DNA from: Pseudomonadota bacterium
GTDB taxonomy: Bacteria; Pseudomonadota; Gammaproteobacteria; Burkholderiales; Burkholderiaceae_B
Assembly: GCA_023389155.1 (NCBI GenBank)
Contig: JAEWEV010000032.1
Location: forward strand, 12,808-76,807
Reading direction: 5' to 3'
Length of the DNA stretch: 64,000 nt
Of the stretch, positions 36,046 to 44,062 are shown piece by piece. Under the pieces are notes generated by a model. It had not been told where the DNA came from. It worked only from the letters and a program-made list of their open reading frames with translations, and searched no databases. Position 1 is the stretch's first letter. Each line of letters opens with the position of its first letter. Position numbers and translations under genes: made by a program.

Positions 36046-36833
36046 GCCGACTATTGGAAGCGCGTAATATCAGTGCGCAATATGGCAAGGTGCGGGCCGT
36101 CAGTGACGTTAGTCTGGGTCTGGATCAGGGACGGGTCGTAACGGTAATCGGTGCCAATGGCGCAGGTAAGTCGACTCTGCTGAATACACTGATGGGCTCG
36201 CTGCCTACTTCCGGCCGCTCGCAGGGGCGTATCCTGTATCAGGGAGAAGATATCGCGCGCATTCCAGTTGAAGAGCGGGTGGCTGCTGGTCTGAGTCTGG
36301 TTCCCGAAAAACGGGAGTTATTTACCAGTATGTCAGTGCAGGACAATCTGTTGTTGGGTGGCTTTCGCCAATATCGGCAAAGGGTTGCCGGCTGGCGTGA
36401 CACCCTGGATCAGGTGTACCAGCTTTTCCCCCGACTCCTTGAGCGACGGGAACAGCGTGCGGGGACGCTCTCGGGTGGGGAACGGCAGATGCTGGCCGTC
36501 GGCCGGGCGATGATGGCCAAACCCACCGTCCTGATGCTTGACGAGCCCAGTCTTGGACTGGCTCCCCTTGTGGTGCAGGAAGTGTTTCGTACGATATTGC
36601 GACTGCGGGAAACTGGCGTGTCTATCCTTCTTGTTGAACAGAATGCGCGAGCGGCGTTGCAGGCCTCGGACTATGGCTATGTGCTTGAAATGGGAGAAGT
36701 CGCCATGGAAGGCTCATCTGACCGCCTGCGTGCCGATCCTAAAGTGGCTCAGAGCTATCTGGGTTTTGGTGATGCCAGTGCCGTAACGGTAAGCGCGGAA
36801 CTTGCCCAGGCGAACAGGGCTCAGGGAAACTGA
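36042..36833 (+). CDS. ABC transporter ATP-binding protein, LivF-type
   Basis: 263-aa second ATPase of the transporter. Walker A is GANGAGKST (about 38-46), the signature is LSGGERQMLAVGRAMM, Walker B is VLMLDEPSLGLAP and the H-loop is LVEQNARAAL. The LivF feature PEKRELFTSMSV is present. It overlaps the fused gene by 4 bases (translational coupling). A 9-bp hairpin follows the operon. Confidence 0.93.
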   Translation: MSRLLEARNISAQYGKVRAVSDVSLGLDQGRVVTVIGANGAGKSTLLNTLMGSLPTSGRSQGRILYQGEDIARIPVEERVAAGLSLVPEKRELFTSMSVQDNLLLGGFRQYRQRVAGWRDTLDQVYQLFPRLLERREQRAGTLSGGERQMLAVGRAMMAKPTVLMLDEPSLGLAPLVVQEVFRTILRLRETGVSILLVEQNARAALQASDYGYVLEMGEVAMEGSSDRLRADPKVAQSYLGFGDASAVTVSAELAQANRAQGN

Positions 36834-36857
36834 GTCATCCGTCGTGCGGGTCCGCGA

Positions 36858-36893
36858 CTGATCGTCACGCGCGTTAACCGGGGCGACGATCAG
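36858..36893. terminator. Hairpin between the transporter operon and nth
   Basis: Arms CTGATCGTC (36858-36866) and GACGATCAG (36885-36893) with an 18-base loop and no T-run. It sits between convergent genes and could act as a weak bidirectional terminator. Confidence 0.45.
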
Positions 36894-37005
36894 CAATCGA
36901 TTCTGCTACGCGTTAATCTGGGTAACTGTGTTTGTCGGCTGAACATTGCCTGCCTCTGCATTCTTTGGCGTGATTGTTTTTTGTCTTTGTGCGTTTTGCG
37001 GCTGG

Positions 37006-37761
37006 TTATTGCGCAGGAGGTGTGACTTTCCTGGCAGTTGATGTTTTCTTAGCACTTGTGACTTTTTTCGCAGATGCCGCTTTCTTCGCCGATGACATCA
37101 TCCTTGCTGTCTTCACTGCGGTTCTCGCAGCTAGATTCTTGTCTTTGAACTCACACAAATCTTCAATTGCGCATTGCGCGCATTTCGGGGAGCGTGCGAT
37201 GCAGATATATCGGCCGTGCAGAATGAGCCAATGGTGTGCGTTTAGCAGATATTCTCGGGGTACCACGCGCAGCAGCTTGTCTTCGACCTGCCGTACATTT
37301 TTTCCTGGTGCCAGACCGGTACGATTCGAGACCCGGAAAATATGCGTGTCCACGGCCATCGCGGGCTGCCCGAATGCCGTATTCAAAATCACGTTGGCGG
37401 TTTTGCGTCCCACGCCTGGTAGCGCTTCAAGGGCCTCGCGATTGTCAGGGACGGCGCCCTGATACTGTTCCTGCAGGATAGAACAGGTAGCCAGCGCATT
37501 TTTGGCTTTGGTTTTGTACAGTCCAATACTGCGAATTTTCCCGGTAAAGGCTTCCAGGCCCAGGTTCAGTATATCTTGCGGGGTTTTACAGGTATCAAAA
37601 ATGTGTCGGGTCGCCAGGTTGACAGATTTGTCGGTGGCCTGTGCCGAAAGCAATACGGCAATCAGCAGTTGAAAGACGTTTTCGTATTCCAGTTCGGTTG
37701 TCGGATTGGCATTTGCCGCGGCCAGTCGTTCGAAGATCTGTCGACGTTTTTCTGCATTCAT
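37006..37761 (-). CDS. nth: Endonuclease III with Lys/Ala-rich C-terminal tail
   Basis: DNA glycosylase/AP lyase repairing oxidised pyrimidines. The helix-hairpin-helix LPGVGRKTANVIL holds the catalytic Lys120, the conserved Asp138 is in AMAVDTH, and the [4Fe-4S] loop is Cys187-x6-Cys194-x2-Cys197-x5-Cys203. The domain ends near residue 207, the usual size of Nth (about 211). A further 44 residues form a basic tail with repeated SAKK/TARK units, resembling histone-H1-like tails. ATG at 37761 overlaps the rsxB stop (ATGA), so the two are coupled. The order rsxB-nth is common in this group. Confidence 0.95.
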   Translation of the reverse strand: MNAEKRRQIFERLAAANANPTTELEYENVFQLLIAVLLSAQATDKSVNLATRHIFDTCKTPQDILNLGLEAFTGKIRSIGLYKTKAKNALATCSILQEQYQGAVPDNREALEALPGVGRKTANVILNTAFGQPAMAVDTHIFRVSNRTGLAPGKNVRQVEDKLLRVVPREYLLNAHHWLILHGRYICIARSPKCAQCAIEDLCEFKDKNLAARTAVKTARMMSSAKKAASAKKVTSAKKTSTARKVTPPAQ

Positions 37762-38483
37762 GCTGTACCACCTGGTTCACTGGATTTCTGTCGCCGCGCT
37801 CGCGCCCGTTGCAATGCCTGTGCAATGGCAGCTTTTTTGGCTTCTTCTGCAGACGGTTGCCCGGCTGGCACAGGAGAGTGCCCGGTGACGAGAGCGTGGT
37901 CATCGGATGGGCCAGCTGTGCCCGAAGAAGGGGCGGGGCTATCGGCAAGCGCCGCGCGAACCCCGGCGTGGCGAAGGCGCTGTTCCTTTTCCTCAGCCTG
38001 CTTTTGCAGTCGAATCGCACGCTGTTCATGACGAACACGGGCCGCGTCGGCGTCGGTCTGCGTCCAGTCGCGCCCGGCATCCACCATGGTGATACAGTCT
38101 ACCGGACAGGGCGCAACGCATAGGTCACAGCCGGAACACAAGTCAGGTATGATCGAATGCATGAACTTATTGGCTCCCAATATGGCATCCACAGGACAGG
38201 CCTGTATGCACAGGGTACAGCCGATACAATGCGCTTCATCAATGACGGCCAGTTGCAGCGGCCCGGGCAGTCCACAGGACTCATCAAGCGGCAATACAGG
38301 AGTATCAAGAACCGCAGCAAGCTTTTCGATACCGGCATCGCCGCCAGGCGGGCATCGGTTGATTGCAGTCTCGCCGGCTGCCAGGGCACTGGCATACGGT
38401 CGACAGCCGTCGAATCCGCATTTGGTGCATTGCGTTTGCGGTAATACCGCGTCGATGCGGTCGATAAGCAGGGCGAGGTTCAT
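37758..38483 (-). CDS. rsxB: Iron-sulfur protein RsxB/RnfB-like, without an rsx operon
   Basis: 241-aa iron-sulfur protein. The N-terminal Fe-S domain has the spacing Cys-x2-Cys-x4-Cys-x16-Cys starting at CTKCGFDGC. Two ferredoxin 4Fe-4S motifs follow (CIGCTLCIQACPVDAI and CSGCDLCVAPCPVDCI). The C-terminus is a charged helical tail. The N-terminal membrane anchor found in E. coli RsxB is missing and no rsxA/C/D/G/E genes lie nearby. A likely role is electron delivery to a neighbour such as Nth's cluster or another acceptor, but this is inference from the overlap with nth. The ATG at 38483 is preferred over GTG at 38516. Confidence 0.88.
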   Translation of the reverse strand: MNLALLIDRIDAVLPQTQCTKCGFDGCRPYASALAAGETAINRCPPGGDAGIEKLAAVLDTPVLPLDESCGLPGPLQLAVIDEAHCIGCTLCIQACPVDAILGANKFMHSIIPDLCSGCDLCVAPCPVDCITMVDAGRDWTQTDADAARVRHEQRAIRLQKQAEEKEQRLRHAGVRAALADSPAPSSGTAGPSDDHALVTGHSPVPAGQPSAEEAKKAAIAQALQRARARRQKSSEPGGTA

Positions 38484-38489
38484 AGGGAG

Positions 38490-38525
38490 ATAAAGAAAGA
38501 AGGACGCGACATGCACCGCGTCCTT
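38490..38525 (-). terminator. Terminator of phaZ
   Basis: Stem AAGGACGCG (38500-38508) / CGCGTCCTT (38517-38525) with an 8-base loop. On the minus strand it is followed by the T-rich CTTTCTTTAT. It lies about 35 bp past the phaZ stop. Confidence 0.75.
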
Positions 38526-38559
38526 CCTATTGTACCGAAAACGGCAGGCTCAGTTGCTT

Positions 38560-39828
38560 TCAGGCAGCCTCTGCCGTCTGACTGTTGTACTTTTCTTCGG
38601 TTTCGGTGATAAAGGCTTCGACCACCGGAAAAATTTGCTTTCTCCACTTGGAGCCCGAGAAAATGCCGTAGTGACCACAGCCTTTTGCCAGAAGATGCTT
38701 TCTGTCCTCTTTTTTCAGCCCGGAACACAGTTTTTGAGCCGCTTCAGTCTGACCGTAGCCGGTAATGTCGTCGTTTTCACCCTCAATGGTCAGCAGGCGT
38801 GAGTGCTGGATATCCTGGGGCTTGACCAGTTCATTATGAACCTTCCATTCGCCCTTGGGTAACAGATGATCCTGGAATACAACGCGGATGGTGTCCAGGT
38901 AATACTCGGCGGGCAAATCGAGCACCGCATTGTATTCGTCATAAAAACGGCGATGGTGATCGGCTTCGGACAGCTGGTCTGACATCAGGTTCATATAGAA
39001 GTCGTAATGGGCTTCCATGTGTTTGTCAGGGTTCATGGCGACAAAGCCGGCGTGTTGCAGAAAGCCTGGATAAACCTTGCGGCCAGCGCCGGGATAGCGG
39101 CCGGGTACCACGTGGATCAGTTTGCTTTCGAACCAGGAAAACGGGTTTGAATCAGCCAGACTGTTGACCTGCGTGGGAGACAAGCGGGTATCGATGGGGC
39201 CACCCATCATGATCATGGACCTGGGCATAGTGCTGTGTTCGCCGGCGGAAGCCATGAGCGAGACGGCGGCCAGTACCGGTACGGTGGGCTGACAGACTGA
39301 CATGATATGCATGTCCGGGCCAATCTTGTGAATGAACTCGCGTACGTAGTCAACGTAGTCGTCCAGATGGAAGGGGCCTTTACTCAGGGGGACCATGCGG
39401 GCATCGACCCAGTCGGTGATATACACGTCGAATGCAGTAAGCATGGTTTTGACCGTATCGCGCAACAGCGTGGCGTGGTGGCCAGACAGCGGGGCGACGA
39501 TCAGGATTTTGGGATCACCATCAGGATTCTTGCTATGTTCGCGCTCGAAGTGGATCAGGTTACAGAAAGGCTCGGCCAGCGTTGTGCTGATCGTAACAGG
39601 GGTTTTCTTGCCGGCAACCGTAACGGAATCAATATTCCATTCGGGCTTTTCGTAATCTTTTCCCAGTCGATGAAAAAGTTCGAAACCGGCAGCGATGTTC
39701 TTGGAGAGCGGGAGATAGGTGTAGGGGCTGAACGGATTGGTGAAGAGATTTGAGCCAATTTGTGTGAAGGATGCCATCGGCGTAAGAATACTGCGAGTAA
39801 GCTCATGGAGCTGGTAAAGCATTATCAT
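38560..39828 (-). CDS. phaZ: Intracellular polyhydroxybutyrate depolymerase
   Basis: About 422-aa cytosolic PHB depolymerase of the Ralstonia eutropha PhaZ1 type, which mobilises polymer granules. It has the family start LYQLHELTRSIL, APLSGHHATLLRDTV, ITDWVDARMVP, and the active-site Cys in SVCQPTVP (Cys replaces the lipase-box Ser, as in PhaZ1). The catalytic Asp and His regions are GENDDITG and GCGHYGIFSG. Two ATGs are possible (39828 and 39822); the former has GGA about 7 bases upstream. No pha synthesis gene lies in the window. An inverted repeat TGTGAA...TTCACA lies just upstream. Confidence 0.95.
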   Translation of the reverse strand: MIMLYQLHELTRSILTPMASFTQIGSNLFTNPFSPYTYLPLSKNIAAGFELFHRLGKDYEKPEWNIDSVTVAGKKTPVTISTTLAEPFCNLIHFEREHSKNPDGDPKILIVAPLSGHHATLLRDTVKTMLTAFDVYITDWVDARMVPLSKGPFHLDDYVDYVREFIHKIGPDMHIMSVCQPTVPVLAAVSLMASAGEHSTMPRSMIMMGGPIDTRLSPTQVNSLADSNPFSWFESKLIHVVPGRYPGAGRKVYPGFLQHAGFVAMNPDKHMEAHYDFYMNLMSDQLSEADHHRRFYDEYNAVLDLPAEYYLDTIRVVFQDHLLPKGEWKVHNELVKPQDIQHSRLLTIEGENDDITGYGQTEAAQKLCSGLKKEDRKHLLAKGCGHYGIFSGSKWRKQIFPVVEAFITETEEKYNSQTAEAA

Positions 39829-39862
39829 ATTCGGTCCATTTCCAACGAAAGTCGGCATTCAA

Positions 39863-39884
39863 TGTGAAAATTCTAACATTCACA
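39863..39884. promoter_or_regulatory. Inverted repeat upstream of phaZ
   Basis: TGTGAA (39863-39868) and TTCACA (39879-39884) separated by 10 bases. Read on the minus strand the spacer includes TAGAAT, a possible -10. Position relative to phaZ fits an operator. The spacing is wrong for a standard Crp site. Confidence 0.35.
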
Positions 39885-40229
39885 ACTATAAAAGGTGCTA
39901 AATATCTGCGGATCCGTGTTAAGAAATGTTACGACGACAGTGAACATGTTGCGATGCGGCAATATCTTGCACAGTAGCGGATGATACTAGCAAGAAAAAT
40001 GGAAGCAGGCTATGCGGTTATATACTTATAGTGGATTGGCCGGTGAAAAAGAGGAAACCGGCATTTGGGGGCGCGTACAGGCGGGAAAGGATCGCGTGTG
40101 TGCACCGACGAGCGTTGTGCATCTTCGATGGCTGATAGAAGGCCGCAGTTACTGAAAAGATCTGAAATGCCTGCTAAAGCCCCTGTATATAGCCTGAAGG
40201 TACGCTCCCCGGTATTGGGAGCAGGAGCA
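39885..40229. other. Intergenic region phaZ / fpr with a possible 47-aa frame
   Basis: No established gene. A short plus-strand frame 40012-40155 (starting MRLYTYSGLAGEKEETG) has a GGAAGCAGG sequence upstream and could encode 47 residues, with no recognised relative. TTGC-N6-GCAA lies near 39949-39962. A hairpin GCTCCC (40204-40209) / GGGAGC (40217-40222) sits just past the fpr stop and may be a weak terminator. Confidence 0.4.
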
Positions 40230-41009
40230 TTACCAATATTTCTCTACGGCAAGGGAGCCCGGAACTCCCCGGCGGCCCGGTGCGAAGCCCTTTTCACTTA
40301 ATAATTTGCGGGCATCACCGACCATATCCGGATTGCCGCAAAGCATCACCCGGGCAAATTCAGGGTTCAGGCTGGCTCCGGTCAGACGCTCAAGTTCACC
40401 TGAGGCAATGAGCGTCGTGATGCGCGCTTGTGGCACACCAGGCAGTTTTTCGCGCGAAGCCAGGGGCAGATAGACAAACTGCTGCGGATTTTGAGCATGG
40501 GTTTGTGCGAAGCGCGCGATATCTTCTTGATACGCCAGTTCGCCGGCTTCCCGCACACCATGCACAAGAATGATCCTGTCAAACTGCTGCCAGGTTTTCG
40601 GGTCATCCAGCATGGGCAGATAAGCAGACAAGCCGGTCCCGGTTGCCAGCATCCAGAGTTCGCCCCCCTGGGGGAACTGTTCGGGCGTCATGAATCCGAA
40701 GGCTGTTCTGTCGACATATACCGCGTCTCCGACCTGTAAATCGCGCAGGCGGGTACTGAACTGTCCATCCGGGACCACAATGGAGTAGAACGACAGCTCA
40801 TCTGTGTGCGGTGGCGTGACCATAGAATAGGCGCGCCAGATGGTTGGCTCTCCGGATGCATGGGGATCGTCAGCGAGTCCCAGTCTGGCAAACTGACCTG
40901 GTACGAAGCGAAAATCCGGATCTTTGGTCGTTGTAATGGAGAACAGCTTCCCCGGTATCCACTCCTTGCGGGAAGTGACTGTCTGGCGGGTGTATTTTTC
41001 CTGAGTCAT
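40230..41009 (-). CDS. fpr: Ferredoxin--NADP reductase
   Basis: 259-aa FAD enzyme moving electrons between NADPH and ferredoxin/flavodoxin. FAD-binding RAYSMVTPP, NADP-binding LATGTGLSAYLPML, the MLCGNPDMV element and the family's aromatic C-terminus VEKYW are visible. ATG at 41009. It lies 20 bp downstream of fdxA on the same strand, so its natural redox partner is probably encoded with it. Confidence 0.94.
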   Translation of the reverse strand: MTQEKYTRQTVTSRKEWIPGKLFSITTTKDPDFRFVPGQFARLGLADDPHASGEPTIWRAYSMVTPPHTDELSFYSIVVPDGQFSTRLRDLQVGDAVYVDRTAFGFMTPEQFPQGGELWMLATGTGLSAYLPMLDDPKTWQQFDRIILVHGVREAGELAYQEDIARFAQTHAQNPQQFVYLPLASREKLPGVPQARITTLIASGELERLTGASLNPEFARVMLCGNPDMVGDARKLLSEKGFAPGRRGVPGSLAVEKYW

Positions 41010-41029
41010 ACAGCGGGAATCAACCTTGA

Positions 41030-41353
41030 TCAGCGTTCGAGATACTTCAGTTTATCTTCCTTGCCGTTCCACTCATCGGCATCGGGCAGTGGCTTGACTG
41101 AACGGCTGATAGTGGTGAACTCGGCACTGAGTTCGGCATTGATCTCAATAAATTTCATCTGGTCCTGGGGTACATCTTCTTCTGCAAAAATGGCGTTGGC
41201 AGGGCACTCGGGAATACAAACGGCACAGTCAATGCACTCGTCCGGATCAATGATGAGAAAATTCGGACCTTCCTTGAAGCAATCCACCGGACAGACATCA
41301 ACACAGTCTGTGTATTTACATTTGATGCAGTTTTCGGTCACGACGTGAGTCAT
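41030..41353 (-). CDS. fdxA: Ferredoxin FdxA (7Fe type)
   Basis: 107-aa ferredoxin beginning THVVTENCIKCKYTDCVDVCPVDCF, then CIDCAVCIPECPANAI. The altered first motif is the [3Fe-4S]/[4Fe-4S] seven-iron arrangement of FdxA. A C-terminal extension after the clusters is typical. The ATG at 41353 has GGAG 5-6 bases upstream. First gene of an fdxA-fpr operon, divergent from pncB. Confidence 0.95.
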   Translation of the reverse strand: MTHVVTENCIKCKYTDCVDVCPVDCFKEGPNFLIIDPDECIDCAVCIPECPANAIFAEEDVPQDQMKFIEINAELSAEFTTISRSVKPLPDADEWNGKEDKLKYLER

Positions 41354-41384
41354 TACCACTCCAGAAAAATTATTTATTTGTCAA

Positions 41385-41402
41385 ATTAGGATTTTACCTA
41401 AT
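41385..41402. promoter_or_regulatory. Inverted repeat between fdxA and pncB
   Basis: ATTAGG (41385-41390), six bases, CCTAAT (41397-41402): a perfect 6-bp dyad midway between the divergent fdxA and pncB starts. A TTGTCA (-35-like) at 41378-41383 precedes it on the plus strand. The regulator is unknown; an NAD-metabolism or Fe-S regulator is possible. Confidence 0.4.
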
Positions 41403-41468
41403 CTTTGGGCCAATATGCTCAAAACCCTATAGCTGTGATATGGTTATAAAAACACATCTGACGTTACC

Positions 41469-42644
41469 ATGATCATTCATTCCCTACTCGACACAGACCT
41501 GTACAAGTTCAGCATGATGCAGGTGGTATTGCATCATTTCCCGGGGGCGCAGGTAGAGTACCGCTTCAAATGCCGCTCCAAAGGCATTGATCTGCAGCCT
41601 TACATCGAAGAAATCCGGAGTGAAATCCATGAGTTGTGCCAGCTTCGCTTCGCTGAAGACGAACTGGATTATTTACGTAACTTGCGCTTCATCAAGGGAG
41701 ACTTTGTCGAGTTTCTGGGCCTGTTCCATTTGCCCGAAAAATGCATTTCCGTGACCCCTGGTCATGAACCCGGCGAAATTTCCATCGAAGTCAAAGGGTC
41801 GTGGCTGCATACGATCCTGTTTGAGATCCCTGTTCTGGCCATCGTGAACGAGGTGTATTTCCGCAATAAGGCACCCGATCTTGATTATGGGGAAGGACGC
41901 CGGCGTCTTGAGGAAAAAATCCAGCTGATTACCGAATCTGCCGATATGCGCGATTTCAAGGTCGCAGAGTATGGCACGCGGCGACGCTTTTCGGGCGAAT
42001 GGCACCATGAGGTCGTGCAGACTCTGCAGAAACAGATGGGTACCCATTTTGCAGGAAGCAGCAACGTATTGATGGCCATGCAGTATGGCGTGACCCCGCT
42101 GGGAACTATGGGACATGAGTATTTGCAAGCCTGCCAGGCACTGGGCCCGCGCTTGCGCGATTCCCAGGTGTTTGCGCTGGAGAAATGGGCCAAGGAATAC
42201 CGCGGAGATCTGGGCATCGCCTTGTCCGATGTCTACGGCACCAATGCCTTTTTGCGCGATTTTGATATGTATTTCTGCAAGCTGTTCGACGGCGCACGGC
42301 ACGATTCGGGCGATCCATTTGAATGGGGTGAACGGCTCCTCGCGCATTATCGCAATAACAGGGTCGATCCGTCGACAAAAACGCTGGTCTTTTCCGATGG
42401 CCTTAGCTTTCCTGTCGCCATGGATATTCACCGCCGGTTCAGTGGCCGCTGCAAGGTCTCCTTTGGTATTGGCACAAATCTGACCAACGATCTGGGTGTG
42501 AAACCGCTGCAGATTGTCATGAAAATGGTTCGCTGCAACGGACAACCGGTTGCCAAAGTATCGGATGAACCGGAAAAAACCATGTGTGATGATCCGGCAT
42601 ATCTGAGCTACCTGCGCCACGTATTCGATCTTCCTCCGGCGTGA
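41469..42644 (+). CDS. pncB: Nicotinate phosphoribosyltransferase
   Basis: 391-aa enzyme of the Preiss-Handler NAD salvage pathway, converting nicotinate and PRPP to nicotinate mononucleotide with ATP coupling. It has the family N-terminus LLDTDLYKFSMMQVVLHHFP, EYGTRRRFS, the autophosphorylated His in LGTMGHEYLQ (His216), SDVYGTNAFLRDFD and the C-terminal IGTNLTNDLG. Length is standard. Single gene with its own upstream region. Confidence 0.97.
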   Translation: MIIHSLLDTDLYKFSMMQVVLHHFPGAQVEYRFKCRSKGIDLQPYIEEIRSEIHELCQLRFAEDELDYLRNLRFIKGDFVEFLGLFHLPEKCISVTPGHEPGEISIEVKGSWLHTILFEIPVLAIVNEVYFRNKAPDLDYGEGRRRLEEKIQLITESADMRDFKVAEYGTRRRFSGEWHHEVVQTLQKQMGTHFAGSSNVLMAMQYGVTPLGTMGHEYLQACQALGPRLRDSQVFALEKWAKEYRGDLGIALSDVYGTNAFLRDFDMYFCKLFDGARHDSGDPFEWGERLLAHYRNNRVDPSTKTLVFSDGLSFPVAMDIHRRFSGRCKVSFGIGTNLTNDLGVKPLQIVMKMVRCNGQPVAKVSDEPEKTMCDDPAYLSYLRHVFDLPPA

Positions 42645-42728
42645 CGGAACGCTGGCCTTTTGCTGGCCGTCAGCGCAAAGACTGTGTGATAATGCTGGCT
42701 TTAGAAAATGCGCATACAGGAGTCAGTC

Positions 42729-43079
42729 ATGAGTGATATCAAGCGTACCAATGTAGGCAGCCGCCTATCCGATATGGCCGTATTTAACGGTGTTGCCTAT
42801 CTTGCAGGACAGGTTCCTGATGATGCAACACTTGATATGGAAGGGCAGACCAGACAGGTACTGGCAACGATTGATAGTCTTTTGAAAGAGGCCGGCACCA
42901 GCAAGGAACGTCTGCTGATGGTACAGATTTTCGTGGCCAACATGAAAGAATTCGATCAGATGAACAAGGCCTGGGACGAATGGGTCTCAAGGGAAAACGC
43001 GCCGCCGCGGGCGACTATCGAAGCGCGTCTGGCCAACCCCGACTACAAAGTGGAAATCGTTGCGACTGCTGCCCTGTAA
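42729..43079 (+). CDS. RidA/YjgF-family protein
   Basis: 116-aa member of the YjgF/YER057c/UK114 family. It shows VAYLAGQVPDD and the conserved C-terminal part with PPRATIEARLANPDYKVEI, the Arg being the enamine/imine-binding residue of RidA. It may deaminate reactive imines or act on another small metabolite. ATG at 42729 has AGGAG seven bases upstream. A terminator follows. Confidence 0.93.
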   Translation: MSDIKRTNVGSRLSDMAVFNGVAYLAGQVPDDATLDMEGQTRQVLATIDSLLKEAGTSKERLLMVQIFVANMKEFDQMNKAWDEWVSRENAPPRATIEARLANPDYKVEIVATAAL

Positions 43080-43102
43080 GACAGGTCAAGGATAGCAAGC
43101 AG

Positions 43103-43136
43103 GAAGCCGGGCCCGATATTGCGGCCCGGTTTTTTT
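43103..43136 (+). terminator. Terminator after the RidA-family gene
   Basis: Stem CCGGGCC (43107-43113) / GGCCCGG (43123-43129) followed by seven to eight T. Confidence 0.92.
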
Positions 43137-43282
43137 GGGCCCAATTTCAGTTGTGGTCAATGCTGAACAGCCAGCCCTTCGTCCGGAGTCGCTAAACTCA
43201 GGGCTAACGGCTATTCATTTCGATTGAAATAGGCTTGATTGCGTTGGCTTCCCATCGAAGAAGATGGGAAGCGATGTGGCAA

Positions 43283-43792
43283 CTAGAGCAGGGCAAAGAG
43301 CGTTGCGCCGATTTCTGCTGCCTGCCTGCACTGCGCTTCCGAGAGGGTTTTGGGCGCCAGGATGGCTTGCTCGGTCTCGCTTTTCATATTCAGAATGATG
43401 CCCGGGACGCTTTCGTTAAGGCGCCAGCCGCTGCAAATGCGGCGCAACTGGCGCTGTGCTCCTTCTCCATCGCTTCCGGCAGTGACGATCAGACTGAAAA
43501 TTCGCCCCTCGATACGATGCAACAGCGGATAATAGAGTCTGTCCAGACACTCCTTCATTTCGCCACTAAGTGAAGCCAGATTCTCTGGCGCGCAGAAAAG
43601 ATAGGCTTGCGCCGCAAGCATTTCCTCAGCAGTGACATCCCTGGCGCGCCGCAAATGGATCTCCCGATTGTCATCGAGTTCCTTGCGAACGGAGTGCGCG
43701 GCATCAAAGGCATGGCTGGCAGCCTGTTCGGCGGCGCCGGTTCGGGAGTGCCAGATTATAAGAAGAGAGCCGAAAGCAATTTCATTTGACAT
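43283..43792 (-). CDS. Flavodoxin-like / NAD(P)H-oxidoreductase family protein
   Basis: 169-aa protein with a flavodoxin-like fold. The N-terminal LLIIWHSRTGAAEQ is the FMN-phosphate-binding P-loop analogue. A FCAPENLASLSGEMKECLDRLYYPL region follows, matching proteobacterial flavodoxin-family proteins that carry PENxxxxSGxMK. Then comes IVTAGSDGEGA near the third flavin loop. ATG at 43792; the longer frame is unsupported. Single gene, divergent from relA. Substrate unknown. Confidence 0.83.
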   Translation of the reverse strand: MSNEIAFGSLLIIWHSRTGAAEQAASHAFDAAHSVRKELDDNREIHLRRARDVTAEEMLAAQAYLFCAPENLASLSGEMKECLDRLYYPLLHRIEGRIFSLIVTAGSDGEGAQRQLRRICSGWRLNESVPGIILNMKSETEQAILAPKTLSEAQCRQAAEIGATLFALL

Positions 43793-43964
43793 AAAATAAA
43801 CGTGTCTGGGTTTCAGCAAGGTACAGTGAAGCAGTCTGTGCAAATGCGGATTTATTCAGTAGATTGTCTAACGGATAAACAAATGACGCAAGACCGCTAT
43901 TTTTTCTGCCGGAGCGTTAAAATAATACTTTGCGATGACATCGTTGAATACGTGCCGCAAGGTC

Positions 43965-43988
43965 GACCTGATTATTGACCTGATTATT
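43965..43988 (+). repeat. Perfect 12-bp tandem duplication in the relA promoter
   Basis: GACCTGATTATT occurs twice in direct tandem (43965-43976 and 43977-43988). The junction creates the TTGACC used as -35 in the predicted relA promoter. Confidence 0.9.
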
Positions 43989-44002
43989 TCAGCCGACATA
44001 AT
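43975..44002 (+). promoter_or_regulatory. Candidate sigma-70 promoter of relA
   Basis: -35 TTGACC (43975-43980), 16-bp spacer, -10 CATAAT (43997-44002). It predicts a leader of about 55 bases to the ATG at 44063. Confidence 0.55.
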
Positions 44003-44062
44003 TTGCCTGATACATTGCCATTGCGTTGCGCCGAAATATAAAATTTATCCTCCAAGCTGCTC

